Shown one piece after another: positions 50,652-63,221 of a DNA stretch of 64,000 nt; within the stretch, counting starts at the first letter, position 1, and each line of letters begins with the position of its first letter. Made by a program: the position numbers and the translations under genes. Below the pieces are notes generated by a model. That model was not told the DNA's origin, did not search any database, and saw nothing but the letters and a program-made list of their open reading frames with translations. Source of the DNA: Acanthococcus lagerstroemiae. Its lineage: Eukaryota; Arthropoda; Insecta; Hemiptera; Eriococcidae. The DNA lies in the NCBI GenBank assembly GCA_031841125.1, contig CM063112.1, positions 64,037,722 to 64,101,721 on the forward strand, read 5' to 3'.

Positions 50652-52129
50652 CAGTGCAATAATCATAGGGTAGCTACTCCCGAAGCTATCTACAATAAAT
50701 ATTACTAAAAACCCATAAACATGCATTGGCAGTCCATCAGTCAGTCTCGATGATGAGTTAACTGAGGAATTTAACCGTCTTAAAAGTACACTGGAAAAAA
50801 GGAAAAAAGGAAAAGGTAAAATAAAAATTACAGATTTGCTTCAAAAATAGAGATAATGCAGAGAAGTTTGTTTAGAAATTAAACATTTGCGTCCTCTAAT
50901 TAAATTTGATAATTCGAAATGTTTTAAATAAATAAAAAATGTGGATGAAAATAGATGTTTGAAGCTAAAAGTAGCAATGTAGGAACAGTGATGCGATCTT
51001 ACGGTGAATCCAGTAATCAGATTCATACCTGTGAAATACGAACAGGAGCCTAAAATTAACCTCGTTGAAAGTCAACTTTCCCATAGATGTTCTATGACTG
51101 ATGACGGTCATGGCGACGGCCAACAAGTTCTAGATTGCATCTCGATTATAATTTTTATCCATGTTTTCAGTTTGCTGTTTTTGTACTTCAACTCAGTCAC
51201 AATACGAAGGCGGAAACATTTTTTATGTAATTTGGAAATGAGATCTCTATAATGAAATAAGTACAAATTTCTGATTTCTGGTTAATCATAATCATGAAAC
51301 CCAAACAGCCAAATTCATTTTGTCTTTGAACAAGCAGGAGGAGAGGGAGGGGAATTTCAAACCTTGGTGAGGAAGATTTACCTTTCAGAATATTCCATCA
51401 CTGATTAGTCTGACTGGCGGGTTACATGTCAAGCTATCTTTTTGAATTTGGTTTGTTTGTTTGACTAACTGGCCAGTATATAATTGAATGTGAATTGAGT
51501 GAGTAAGAAACCAAAACGATAAAATGACAAAAAAGACAAAAACAGCATAAAAAGGCAGAGAGCAGCCGGGAAATAACAAAAACGACAGAAATGGTAGTAT
51601 CAAGATGAAAAAATCCGGGGAAAAAGATGAAAAAAAGAAGGAACAGAGTAAGGATTGGCATAAATGAAATATGAAATAACTCTAACTGCGTTCCTTTGCA
51701 AAAAAGGTCAAATGAACACACAAATAGCAGGTAAGAAGACGGAACAACATATATGTACAATCCCGCAATAAGCACACAGAGAATAGGACAGGATATGAAC
51801 AGCTGACGATTTTGGCTTCCCGATCCTGTATTTAACTTTCGACTGTGTCTTGTCCTGAGTAGGCAGCTGCCTGCCTGTTTGTCTTATTTTCCAGTCTGCC
51901 TGTCACATGACAAACTGGCTAGCTATTTAGCTCAATCGGACCGGCTACGCTACGCTGACTGTTTTTCAAGGTAACAGAGCTGCCCAGTAATGTTTCAGAT
52001 TTCAGTTAGGCAACCCACCCAGCGGTTTCTTCTCGATGGGAGGGAGAAGGTAAAGGCCAAGTTTAGAGCATATAGGTTAGGAAACTCATTTAGAATTAAT
52101 CGGTTGGATATTTACTCAGACTTCTGACT
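50652..52129. other. Gene-free stretch
   Basis: No coding region or element recognised. The minus-strand frame at 51434-51775 is a low-complexity Phe/Leu-rich translation of a purine-rich stretch and is not a gene. Confidence 0.4.
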
Positions 52130-52620
52130 CATTTAGACTCTTTGGAGCTTATTATCGCTTATTTTAAGCACAGCTGCGAAACTGAAGCCGAAGCTGAAGC
52201 TAGTAGTCAAAATCAGCCCTAAGTGGAAGCCGAGGTCAAAATCAAAAACAAATTTTTGTCCGCAGGCAAAGTCATGAATATGTTTTTGCCCACACTTGAA
52301 GCTAAGTCAACGCCTAAATTTAACTTTTCTTGACTCGAAAGTCAACGTTTGGTCGAAGTCAAAGCTGCAGCCGAAGCCGAAATTACAATTGATAGGTTTT
52401 GCAGCCTCATTTCTACTCGTATTCAGACTCTCTTTGGACTTGTACTTATTCAGACACTTTTGAAGTTCGTCCTGGACTTGCTTTAAAACTCATTTTAGAC
52501 TATACGTCGAAACCTGCCAGACTCAATATTTATGACCGTTGGAATTACTGTAAGACTTATTCAAATTTCGTTACGCCTCGTAAAGCTTTGTTTGAACTGA
52601 TTCTCGGACTCTTCTGAGAC
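52130..52620. repeat. Degenerate GACTC array (other strand of the GAGTCTT family)
   Basis: Repeated words such as GACTCATTTAGACTCTTTGG, AGACTCTCTTTGGACTT and GGACTCTTCTGAGACTC, the complement of the array at 27.3-31.7 kb, interspersed with GAAGCCGAAGC-type words at 52180-52380. Heavily diverged; no coding frame. Confidence 0.5.
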
Positions 52621-53885
52621 TCCGATTATCCGATACAGAGAAACAGAGGGATTATTGTTCTCGAAATATAGATCGAAATTCTTGGTTCCATTTTTTTAGG
52701 AGAAAGGGAGGAAACAAGATTTGGGTACATAGACATTGATACCAAGTGTACATACTGTAAAATTCATCTTCGATAAAACAGAGAAGCTTTGGTTCTGGGA
52801 TACTGGCTCCCGGCTCACAGTGTTTTCCCATACAGAGATTGTAAAAATGCTTTTTCTTTAACTAACGAAAAAGCACCGCACAGCGGTCCAAGACATTAAA
52901 AACACAATGATTGCTGAGAAGATTGAAGAAGGAATTAAAAATGATAACATCGACTTCAAATTTCACTTTCAATATTTTTGATCACGTTCGCGTTATCGAA
53001 GATTTTGACTAATGCAAGGTGTTTCGTTTCATTGTACGGTTTAGATACTACGGTTTTCTGACATATATTACCAACAATTCAGAAGGTAGTACAATCCCTG
53101 CACACTAGAGTAACACCTGTCACTTTAGGCACTGATTTTTCGCATAGATATTCTCAAACCACCCAATTTGTACCATCAGCAATAACTTCTTTCTAGTTAG
53201 AGGAGAGGACGAGTGCACGTAATATTTTGGTAAAAAATAAAAATTTAAAAAAAATATACAGGCTAGCTGGAGATATTTTCCAGGTTTCGGATTGATGATT
53301 CTGACAATATAATGAAATAATACTAAATTCTGAACTGGTCAACAACATGTGAGAAGTATATTCAAATGGGTTATCATTTGAATTTACTTTACATCACTTT
53401 TGAGGCATATACAAAGAAGAAGAAAAATAGAGACCTGATTTGATTGGAAACGGAATACTTTTTCGAATTTTTACCGCAGAGATAGGAGCGAGTTGACTGG
53501 AAAAAATTACATATACGTCTCGATGTCGTTCCAGTGGGTCACTCCGAACTCCAATTATTAACACTTTTTCTTTGAATTATCTCGGCGAGACTGCTCGCAA
53601 CACTTGAGCCAAATAAATCAGGGCGAGACTGTCTACTAGTTTGCTCATCTAAAATGCCAGTGTTTCGACAGATATAACTATCCAAATTCAAAATTTATTC
53701 TAAAACTGCAGCGATTCTGCAATGCTCGCCAGCCGCTATCGGCCACTTCGGAAAACGAGTCTAATATTAATTATCGAATATCGGTGGATCTACTCATCGC
53801 CAGAGATGTTACAACGTTACGTACGTATTTATAGGTATTTTTTGTCCCCTTATCGTGTTACGATATCGCGAATATAGAAAACATG
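52621..53885. other. Gene-free stretch
   Basis: AT-rich, no gene or element recognised. Confidence 0.4.
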
Positions 53886-54639
53886 TCTACGAGTAGGGTT
53901 GGACATCGAGTCCCCAAAACTGACTCGAGTCCAAGTCACGAGTCAATTATTTTATTTAGACTCGAAGTCCGAGTCATGAGTCCAAAATTTTAAAAGGACT
54001 CGAGTTCGAGTCCGAGTCCCAAAGGAATCCTTTTACACTGATTTTATCTTTACTTTCCAATAGTGAGAGTGAGACATAATATCAGTAATTCTGCCAGTTT
54101 ATATTATACATTCGGATACCGCAAAAGCGCAAACCTGCTATCACTATCAGGCTATCAGCAATCACCACAAAAAGCAAGTGCAAGTACAACTACAAGCACT
54201 AGGTCAGGTCACTTCTCACTTTTTTTTTAACGCACGGACTGTCACAAGAAAAAGACAATTAAAATGTGTCTTTCCGGTCTTACTTTGCGATTGAGATAAC
54301 ACGCTTTTCATGTGACGGGCTTTTTATCTCTTGTTATAAGAAAATGGCCTTTACAGCGGGTCTTTTAGTTGTCGTTTTCTTCTGACAATCTGTGCAATTG
54401 TATTTTCCAGCTTCCAGGGTTGCAAACTGTAAACTTATATCTTGCAATTTGCAAAATTTGATTCAAATTTTGAAATCAAATAATTATTGCCGAAGTAAAG
54501 GACTCTTAAATTTGAGGCTGTAAACAAGTAAAAGTCCGAATCACTAGTCCTGAAAAAAAAAGACTCGGGGCCGAGTCACAAGTCCCAAACAAGAACTCGA
54601 GTCCTTTTCATTCGAGTCCTGCCCAACCCTGTCTACGAG
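53886..54639. mobile_element. Non-autonomous hAT element with perfect 8-bp target duplication
   Basis: Element at 53894-54631 (738 bp), starting TAGGGTTGGAC and ending GCCCAACCCTG, flanked by identical 8-bp direct repeats TCTACGAG (53886-53893 and 54632-54639). The subterminal regions are packed with copies of GACTCGAGTCC and GAGTCCGAGTC in both orientations, which can pair with one another. No transposase frame. The perfect duplication points to a relatively recent insertion. Confidence 0.9.
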
Positions 54640-57600
54640 TCTAGTTCAAAACTGGTACGGTCTACGCGATTTGATCTCGCCGCTGTAACGCTTGAAAGGC
54701 GGCCATTCTTACATAAGGTAAGGCAGTTTGCGGACATCTCAGTCTAATAAAATTAAATCATTCGTCTGTACAGATATCAGGCATCAAGGCTCACGAAGTA
54801 CAAACATTTCTCTCGCGTTTTTATTTCGTTCCGAGGAAATGAAAAATTCGAAAACGGGGAACGTTGCGAAATTCGCGGACCCTTCTCTTAAATTTCGCAG
54901 TTTGAAAATAGTCGAGAAAAATACCGAGCGCGAATAACCGTGGAGTATTCGTGGAGTAGTTTCGCGAGGTAGGTATTATTTTGTCGTAGAATGTCAAGTT
55001 GCCACATTTATTAAGGTTTTATTTTGTTGGAAAGGATTCGACTGCGGCGTGGCATATCGTGGGTTCTGAAGATGCGCAATCCCGAATACGGTATTTATTA
55101 AAATGTGACAAACTATTCCACTCACAATAGTTTGAATTGACTTGCATGAAGTTGTAAGATTCATTTTAAGTACATACGTACATATGAAGCTGTTCGGTCG
55201 GAAACTTAAAACTTGGAGAAATAGCTCACCGCGCTGTTTTGAGTTCGAGATATAAAGGTCCAGAGCTGTAGTGAATGATGAAACTCGCACCTCTATAAAC
55301 TCTTAGGGTCCCAGCCTATATATGTAGCAGGTAATTGTGTAAAATCGAGTTGATGAAATCAGAGACGTGAAGACTACTACTGTTTCCAACAAATGAAAAA
55401 ATAACCGACAAAATCTGTACAAACGAAATACAAACAATTGAGATACGTTTGGAGATGGAAATTCAAAATTCAGGGTCTAAGGAAATACACCTTCGATAGT
55501 GAAATCGGGGAAAATACCGATAAGACGGCTATCACCACGCCTGGTTAATATGAAAAAATACCCGATCGAAAAGAAGTCTTTACAACAATTCAATTTATCT
55601 TTTGATTATAGAAATGTAACCCACTACTTCATACGCTGTTTCAGAGTTGCACGAGCAGACGTCAAAGTCGTACTCCGCAACCGCCAAACACGGCGGCATC
55701 ACGACCCGGCCCCAGCTGTTCGGAATTCCATCTATATTATGATACGACTGAAGAACAATACTCGTTATCCGAAAGTTCCTGCCTCAAGACTAAGCCCTGC
55801 CAACGAGCTTCCGTTCTGCGCACCCCGTGCTCGCAGCTCATCAATAGCGAGCAAATGAATTCGCGTAAGCAATGGGTGACGCATATGCAGAGTACCGGAT
55901 CATCGCAAACATACGTAAGTAGTGCACGCAAATTACCTACGTACGTAGTTTTCATCTGAGGTGTCCCAACAGTGTACCGCATATCGTGACATTACACGCC
56001 GGGGCGCATGATTCGGGGGAGGGAGGGGGGTTACTGATCGAATCCGTGGTCATGGCATCATGTTCCGTGTGTATGTCACTTTTTCCAGGTAGCCGGTAAC
56101 GACCATAAAAACACACGTCTCCATTCTTTCCCTAAAAATACCACCCACCCATCGTAAATGAAAAACAACGTTGAGAGCAATAATACACGTAGGCTATGAT
56201 ACGTCTAGTAGTACTGAGATACTGTAAGCCCGAGCACGGAATTATACTCCATTTTAGGTTCCGACCCGAAGACCGCCTATTGAAACACGTGTCAACGTGT
56301 TCTGTTTAAAACCGTTTTATAAACCAACTATGTTTTTGAACTAGAAATAATACAAAAAGGTCGGAAATTCACTCTGTACTGATATTTAAGGATCTCAAGG
56401 TTCGTTTACTGATTAGATTAAATTACGAGTTCGAGGCAATATACGGGTGGAAAAATATAAATCGAATCTAGAGTAGATTTCCAACCGTTTTGTACTATTT
56501 CAAATTCAAAAACATCAGTTCGTTCATACAACTATTTTCAACAGAATTACTTTCACACATGTTTAGATGAGCAATCATTCTGTCGGGAATAAGGTTGCCA
56601 GATTTTTTTCGGAAGGGGAGGGGGATAGAACGTTGAAAAGTAAAAACATTCTGTCTGTGAAAGAAGTGAACAAACAACATTTCGTCTCTGAAATCTCGAG
56701 ATTTTTTTTTTAATCAACTTGCAGAATACTTTTTGGATTATTTTGTATTTTTAGGGTCGAAGGCGAAAAATCCTGAAATACCCTAAAATGAAATATTACA
56801 GCCGGATGATCGAATGCTGGGAGTACGTCTGATGACCCTGGTCCACAAAATGGCATATTTCCGTACCTGGGGTTACAGTGGTCTAGTAGCACACGTTACA
56901 CACTCGAGGCTAAGTCCCGAAGAAGGTTAGCAACGATAAAAACAACTGCAGGCGTCAACATCAACGAGCCCTATACATCGACCTGCGGGTGAAATTTTCC
57001 AGCGTGACCCTAACGGAAGCATTATTCTCCCACCTCTCCCACACCCAGATCATTAATTTACTCCCGTGCTCGTGTACCCATTTTCAACCAGCTCGAGTAG
57101 ATTTTACTTTCATTTCCGAAGGTCTTATCCGCCTCTGAATACCTCCTTCTAGAATATCTACAGTTTCAAGCAGAAATTAGATTTTTTACGCTCGGAACTG
57201 TCACGTGTACTTCTGTATCCGGAATAGAAAATTCGGACCATTTCGCAGATCAAATTTTTGGTCCGCCAAATCCAACCGAATCATTTTATTACTCCATAAA
57301 GAACATTACAACCACGTCTCCTCACTCGTTCACACCTTTAATAAAATACGTAACCTTATATGTCCGAAAGTAAACTAAATATCGGCTTGACATGATTTCA
57401 GCTCGAATCGGAACTGTTAAAAAAAAGGTCATCCATCTTGTTTCTTCCTCTTTTTTTTTAGAGCATCGAAAACGTAAACCACTTTTATGTAGTTTTGATG
57501 TATAGCTAAACCGTAATGTATACGGTGTACATAAAACCGTCCATAAATTACTGCGGTCCTGCCGTCTCGCTCTTCATCTCCGTTATTCTTTTATATTTTC

Positions 57601-59469
57601 TTCTTTTCTGCGTACACACACTCGTATAACGTATATATGCGGCACAGGGTAGCGTCGAACTTTTACTACCCGAATGTGTGTTACCCCGAACAAGAGCTGC
57701 CACTCTGATGTACATATAAACCGTTTGACAGTAAAACACGCGAAACAGTATAGGACGCGTTATACGAAACTCGATACGAAACGACCTAGTGTTCTTGTTT
57801 TTATCATATTAATTTCGATTTCGCGGATAGCGGACGAATGATATGTTGAAAGCTTGCCTTTCGCTACGTCCAAACACTCTACATTCTGGAAATTGCTTTG
57901 TTCCTTCCATGTTTTCGTCTAGCATATGTACAGACCGCTGTCTGGCTCGAGTGAAGCAGACACCTGTTGACGGGGCAAAAACTATTCTCCCAACTCGTAT
58001 TCGCGTTAAGTCTTCAATAAGTTGCGTCTAAAACTAACATCGTCTTCCCAGCTGGAATATGAATGTTTCGAGATCAGAAAGTAACGAAAGAAAAAAGTGA
58101 GAAAAAATGGAAAAGAATGAAAATTCCGGTTCTGTAACGACCTTCCGTAATTATAAAGACAGATCATCATGGTTCTCTGACAATAGCGAGAAGATTATTT
58201 GAGATGTTTTGCCTCGGTGTCGAAGAGAAAATTTATTATTATTGACTGTTCAAGATGGAAAATTTTATAGTTCCTTTCAATTTTATGGTTAGCACGATAG
58301 TTTTTGAGTAATTCTGTTTGACTAGTCTACAAGATGGTGGTTAAAGTATCTTATAAACGTTCCATGCCGTCTTACCAGTATATACTCGTATATACATGGA
58401 TCATTCAGTGGTAGCGGTCATTCAAAGATGGCCACACCGTCTCCAGCGGGTGTATTTCAAATTCCTTACTTTATAGCAAAAGTACGAGTATTTCGATCGC
58501 CGGTTTCGAATATTGTTTTAGATTTTTGTGATCCGCCTCTGACCAAGTCCCCAAAATACAAAGTTCTCGCTTAATAGGACGAAATGGCCTTGACAAATAC
58601 AAATCAAAGAAGGCATGGGCGTCGCTGGGGGAAGGGGGTGTAGACGGGTAATTTCTACCCCCTCCCCCAAATTCAAAGGCCAATAATTATATTTATAGGT
58701 ACTTGCAGTTATAAGAAATTTGTAAACGAATTAGTGCTATGTGATACCGCAAGTACCATACACTTAACTCGCAATACACATACACAAAGTGTCTAACAAA
58801 ATCGAAATTTGATAATAAATGACCTCCCCCCCCCCCATTTGCTATGAATGCGCTAAAATAGTAAACTAAAGCTAAATATACTTCTTCGTCGATAATACTA
58901 CATTTTCAGGGAGGGGGGGGGGACCCTAATTTTATTGCATAAGGTAGATGAGCCTGATAAGGCCCAATGTACCAATCTTAACTGCTATGCTTTAGACTGC
59001 ATTAAAACGTACAGCAAAGTTGTTCCTTCATGATATGGCAACACTGTCCAATTGTTTTTATCAAGATATTAATTAGTCCACTGGTGTGAGATATGCCGGT
59101 TGATGACTTTCTTTCCAATAACGTAAAAAGTGCTCCGATATATGTTTTTTGCGTAACTTGGAGGATTCAGGAGTACTTATTATGTTAGTCAAATGGAATT
59201 TATCCAGAAATCAAACATTGAATAGTTGTAGTGGTAGTTGGTTAACGATCGATGCCAGAAAAGTGGAATTTGAGCAATCTGGAACCGAGGTATGCAATAC
59301 TCACGAAAAATAGTGTTATGTAACCTAATAAGGTCCATCCTGGTAAGATCAATTGATTATCATGTCAGGTATAACTTACTCATAAATTTCTATTTGAACC
59401 ATGCTTCACTTTTCATTTACCGAAAATCAGGTCAGGCTTATTAGGTATTAAATTTCAGGATGTATTGTC
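54640..59469. other. Long gene-free stretch
   Basis: No gene recognised. The open frame at 55499-55858 (119 codons) lies in a CpG-richer block at about 55.5-56.0 kb and shows no motif or splice context. G/C-tract hairpins occur at 58624-58675 (GGGGGAAGGGGGTGTAG facing CTACCCCCTCCCCC), and C or G runs at 58829 and 58911. Short direct copies of AGGCTTATTAGGTATTA stand at about 59433 and 59553. Confidence 0.4.
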
Positions 59470-59531
59470 TGGTGTGGTGGGTCGTATGACGATGCACGCA
59501 TGCCAAAGTGGCCCCTATGACACCGCACCCT
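59470..59531. repeat. 62-bp repeated unit with pairing ends, copy 2
   Basis: Second copy of the unit at 41473-41534 (five differences by eye). Both copies are followed by a form of TTGAG(A/T)ATCGCATC, directly here and about 20 bases later in copy 1, so the full repeat is longer than 62 bp. Confidence 0.7.
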
Positions 59532-59866
59532 TGAGAATCGCATCCCCTTCCCAAGGCTTATTAGGTATTAGGTTGGGTCTTATTAGCCAGGAACAATTTC
59601 TGTGGTTAATAAGGTGACATGAGGTATCATTAAAATGCATGCCCCTCATCAAAGCCCCGCTCCAATAGTGGGAGGAGACGGGGAGGCCCCGTGATATGGT
59701 TGGTCTTTCGATCAACCCGGGCAGACAAAAAGAAAAAAAAAAAGTTATAGGCCCAGCCTTCGTTGGTGCGCTGGCCTTATCAAGTTTTGAAAAAGGGTAT
59801 TTTCATTAGAAGATCTAAGGAACGTGGAGCAGTATAGAAAAATTTCAAGCTAGCCAATTTTTAAAT

Positions 59867-60765
59867 ATTTCAGTCAGGGCCGTACTGACGAGGAGGGTTT
59901 TAGGGGTTCGAACCCCTCCCATTGGCCAAAAAAAAAAACACGAAAAAACGATGGGCTGAGACGGAGAGGAGGGCGGACCGGTGACTGAGCCCCTCCCCCT
60001 TACTTAAATCCTGGGTACGGCCCTGATAACAATAATGATAATATAATAGAAAGTTCAACACTTGGTAAATTTGGCCCACTTCAGATTGATTTTGGATTTT
60101 GCCAATCGATGAACATTTTTGAAATCTCAAACCAAAAATAAAAAAACAAAAAATAGGTGTACACTTTTAAAATGTTTTCCAATAATTAAGAATCGACTTT
60201 CTTGAATTGGCCAATTTAGCAAGACGTTTTGAAGGGAAAATTCCCCCCTCCAAGCGCGGAAAAACCTTGAAGAGGACTGATTTTTTTTTTTCAGTTTGAA
60301 TGGACGAAACCCTGAACATCATTTCATTCACCCTGTTCACCATTTGAAGTAATATGGTTTTGTTTGAAAAATTTCAACTTATTTCCCCTTTTCCCATAAA
60401 CAACTCTACTGAGGCCAATTACGAAAATTATTATTTTGAAATTTCTCGTGTGTTATTTAGGATATTTCAAAAATGTACGTAGTTCATCGGAAAAGTGCAG
60501 GGACGTAACCCCCATGGCAAAAAAAAAAGACGAAAAAATGGGTTTGAGACGGAGAGGAGGGTGGATCTGTCACATTTTTTGTAAATAATATGTAAATATG
60601 TAGTATGAAAAAAAAAGTTTCAAAAAATGTTGAAATTTTTGTCATATACATGCACGCAATTGGATAAATTTGGGGTATTAGTAGCCCCCCCCTCCTACCA
60701 AAAAAACCATCTTAATCGAAAAACACCTCCCTTACTTAAATCCTGGGTACGGCCCTGATTTCAGT
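59867..60765. mobile_element. Composite non-autonomous hAT element with perfect 8-bp target duplication
   Basis: The outer ends are CAGGGCCGTAC (from 59875) and GTACGGCCCTG (to 60757), flanked by identical ATTTCAGT (59867-59874 and 60758-60765). Inside are two further ends: a right end finishing GTACGGCCCTG at 60025 and a left-type end starting CAGGGACGTAACC at 60498. The segments 59875-60025 and 60498-60757 both contain an A run, GAGACGGAGAGGAGGG and CTTACTTAAATCCTGGGTAC, so each is a short version of the same element, separated by 472 bp. There is no transposase. A GGGGTTCGAACCCC palindrome at 59901 mimics a tRNA B box but is not part of a tRNA. Confidence 0.85.
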
Positions 60766-60948
60766 CGACGACTATAACACAAAAAAGGAAAAACGTGAAA
60801 TCACACGAAAGTCTGGAGAGCCAAGACCTTAAATTAGGGCCTTATTGAGCTCACCTACCGTAATACTTCATGGTGATCACGTCTCACACGACTCACATGA
60901 GCATGTCATACATGCGAAGACTCTTGTAAGCTGATATTTCGATGTATC

Positions 60949-61681
60949 GTCATTATCAGGGCCTCAATTTTTATGCACAAAAAATTGCGAAATATACGCA
61001 TATTTTATGCACTGAATTCAGTCTAAATAATATGCCGAGAATATGGGTCAAAAATGTAAAATATGCATAAATATGTAAATACAATATGGGTGTATAATTT
61101 CAAAGGAAAAATTAAGTTGGATATACTGAGACAATTTTTATCATATTTTAAAATGATTCAGTAAAGTATCTCCTGAAGAGTTCAATCTTCTTTTAATAGG
61201 AGATGCACTAAGAAGATAATGCGCCTGTTCGTAATTTCTTGATGATTGATGAATATGATGCGGGCAAGAGGACATGTTATTTTTCTAAAAGCTTTTCTAC
61301 TGATTCATTAATGGTAGAATGCGGTGATGAGTTTCTCAGTTTTGCATTTTCCACAACCGGTGTTTTACCTTGAGAAGGAACTTTTGTGTAGTCTTTGATA
61401 ATAACTCAAAGGTGCAGGTAAACATTAAGTCTTCTCAAATTTTTTTTGGAATCAAACACCATTCTCAGAACTAAAAAAATAACTTTTTGGGGGAAAAAAT
61501 TGAAAAATAAGCAGAATTGGTGCAAAATATGCGGTAAATGCCAAAATATGCGAAATATGCAGGATGAAGTGCTGCTCATTCGACTCAGAATTCTGTGATT
61601 CGTGAAGATCTTTTGGAACTTAAACCTATACGTCATAGATAAAAATATGCATTCGCATAAAAATTGCTGCCCTGTCATTAT
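60949..61681. mobile_element. Non-autonomous hAT element rich in ATGCATA words
   Basis: Begins CAGGGCCTCAATTTTTATGC at 60957 and ends GCATAAAAATTGCTGCCCTG near 61673, with long imperfect terminal inverted repeats. It is flanked by GTCATTAT at 60949-60956 and 61674-61681 (the last G may belong to the element, leaving 7 bp). The subterminal sequence is full of AATATGC / GCATAAA words. The minus-strand frame at 61406-61723 crosses the right end and is not a gene. Confidence 0.85.
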
Positions 61682-63221
61682 AATAGAAATTTCCAATTCT
61701 AAATTCTTTGTTTTCTCTTTCAAGGTATAATTTGCTATTCTTAAATTTTTATATGACCATGACTGAAAACAAATGACTTAAATCACTGTTAGACACTTTG
61801 ATACAACATACTACACCCCTCCCCCAAAAAAATCCACCAATGCCGATGAATGTAGGTCAACACCAGTGAAAAAATTACCCCCCTCCAAAAAAAAAGAAAA
61901 TTTACAGCGACGCCACTGAAAGAAGGTATCACATTAGGACTTCATTGGGTAATAAGCAGATTTCAATTTCAATTCGGCATTTGACTCCATTCAGGCTCTA
62001 AAACCAAAATTCAAGATTCACAAAGCAAAATTACAATTCTTTACGCAGGAATCGAAGTTACTTCTACGCATGTAGTTGGAAATCTGATGTCAAGCGAAAC
62101 GTTCTTCTGTTGGAAAACTCGAATTTCCTTCCTTCTCAGTCACATAATATAGTGAAAATAAGAGTCAAACGAGCGAAAAGAAATCGAATGACTTATCAAA
62201 ATCGGAAATTTCTTAACCGCTGACTATAACTTACATTTCGCTTTTGATCCAGCTCAATCTCTAAGCTGACAAGATCTATGTAATTTTCTGTTTACTGCAT
62301 TTTTCAGTACAAGGTTCCGAGTATATTCACGCACATCTTCCTAGATGTCATGTGAAACAGAACACATAGGCCTGAAGAGGAGAGGGATGAAGTAGGAAGG
62401 AAAAGAGGAATCCCCCCCAGGCATGGACTTTCTTTGAGGTCCGGACATTGTCTGATATTTTTATGGACTTTGAGCGCAAATTTATGACTTTCCAAGAAAG
62501 ACTCTATGAAATCGCAAGAGTTTTTAATGGGTTTTCCCCGAACCTGGTGTTATTATTCATAGCTTTGAGAACATAAAATCTCTAAAATTAAATTAAAACC
62601 AAAAGGTTTTTTTTTTTGTTACTTTATTATGTACGTAATTTTACTCCAGTTTTTTCAAAGTCTGTTTCATAATTACGAAGGAAAATCGGCCTTCAATAAT
62701 TTCGTTTACACCTTTTGATCAAGAAGTCGGGGAAAATAATAACTTTGAATTTTTTTTTTGTGTACAAGTTTTTGTCACTAAATCTGTCCCAAGTGTCACC
62801 CACAAAAAAAAAAAAAAAAAAAAATGAGAAGGAAATAATTTGACGAAATTTGAAGCGGACAGCGGTCGACCTTTCGGAAACATTCACAACGGAATCATAT
62901 GTACAACGAAAATTCTTTCGAAATCAAAATTTCCTTTTCGGGTTCAATAGCTAAACATTCGTGACAACTTAAACTTACGAACTAAAAATTAGTACTTTCG
63001 AAAATTAAACATAACGACTGTTTTTATCACAGCATCGGACGGTAGGCAGGAACATAGAGCGAGGCACAGTTTAACGACGAGTTTAACGAGAGTCACCTCG
63101 AGGCAGCGGGTATTTCGGAGTAAACTCAAAATCTACTCTTCGAGTTAGTCTGAAAACATATTTCAAATTAGTACATCGGAAATCATCGGATTTTACTTCG
63201 GATCAATAAACTAGAAGCTAG
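61682..63221. other. Gene-free stretch downstream of the Copia frame
   Basis: No gene recognised. Contains a poly(A) run at 62804-62824. If the Copia copy is complete, its 3' LTR should lie on the minus strand just after its stop, roughly below 63180; I could not place LTR borders because the second LTR is outside the window. Confidence 0.4.

Noticed and set aside
51434..51775. 113-codon minus-strand Phe/Leu/Ser-rich frame
   Set aside because: Translation of a purine-rich low-complexity strand; the overlapping frame at 51385-51603 is equally open.
55499..55858. 119-codon frame in a GC-richer block
   Set aside because: Arg/Ser-rich translation without motif, start context or splice partners.
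59897..59918. GGGGTTCGAACCCC, resembling a tRNA B box
   Set aside because: It is a short palindrome inside the composite hAT element; no A box or cloverleaf can be drawn around it.
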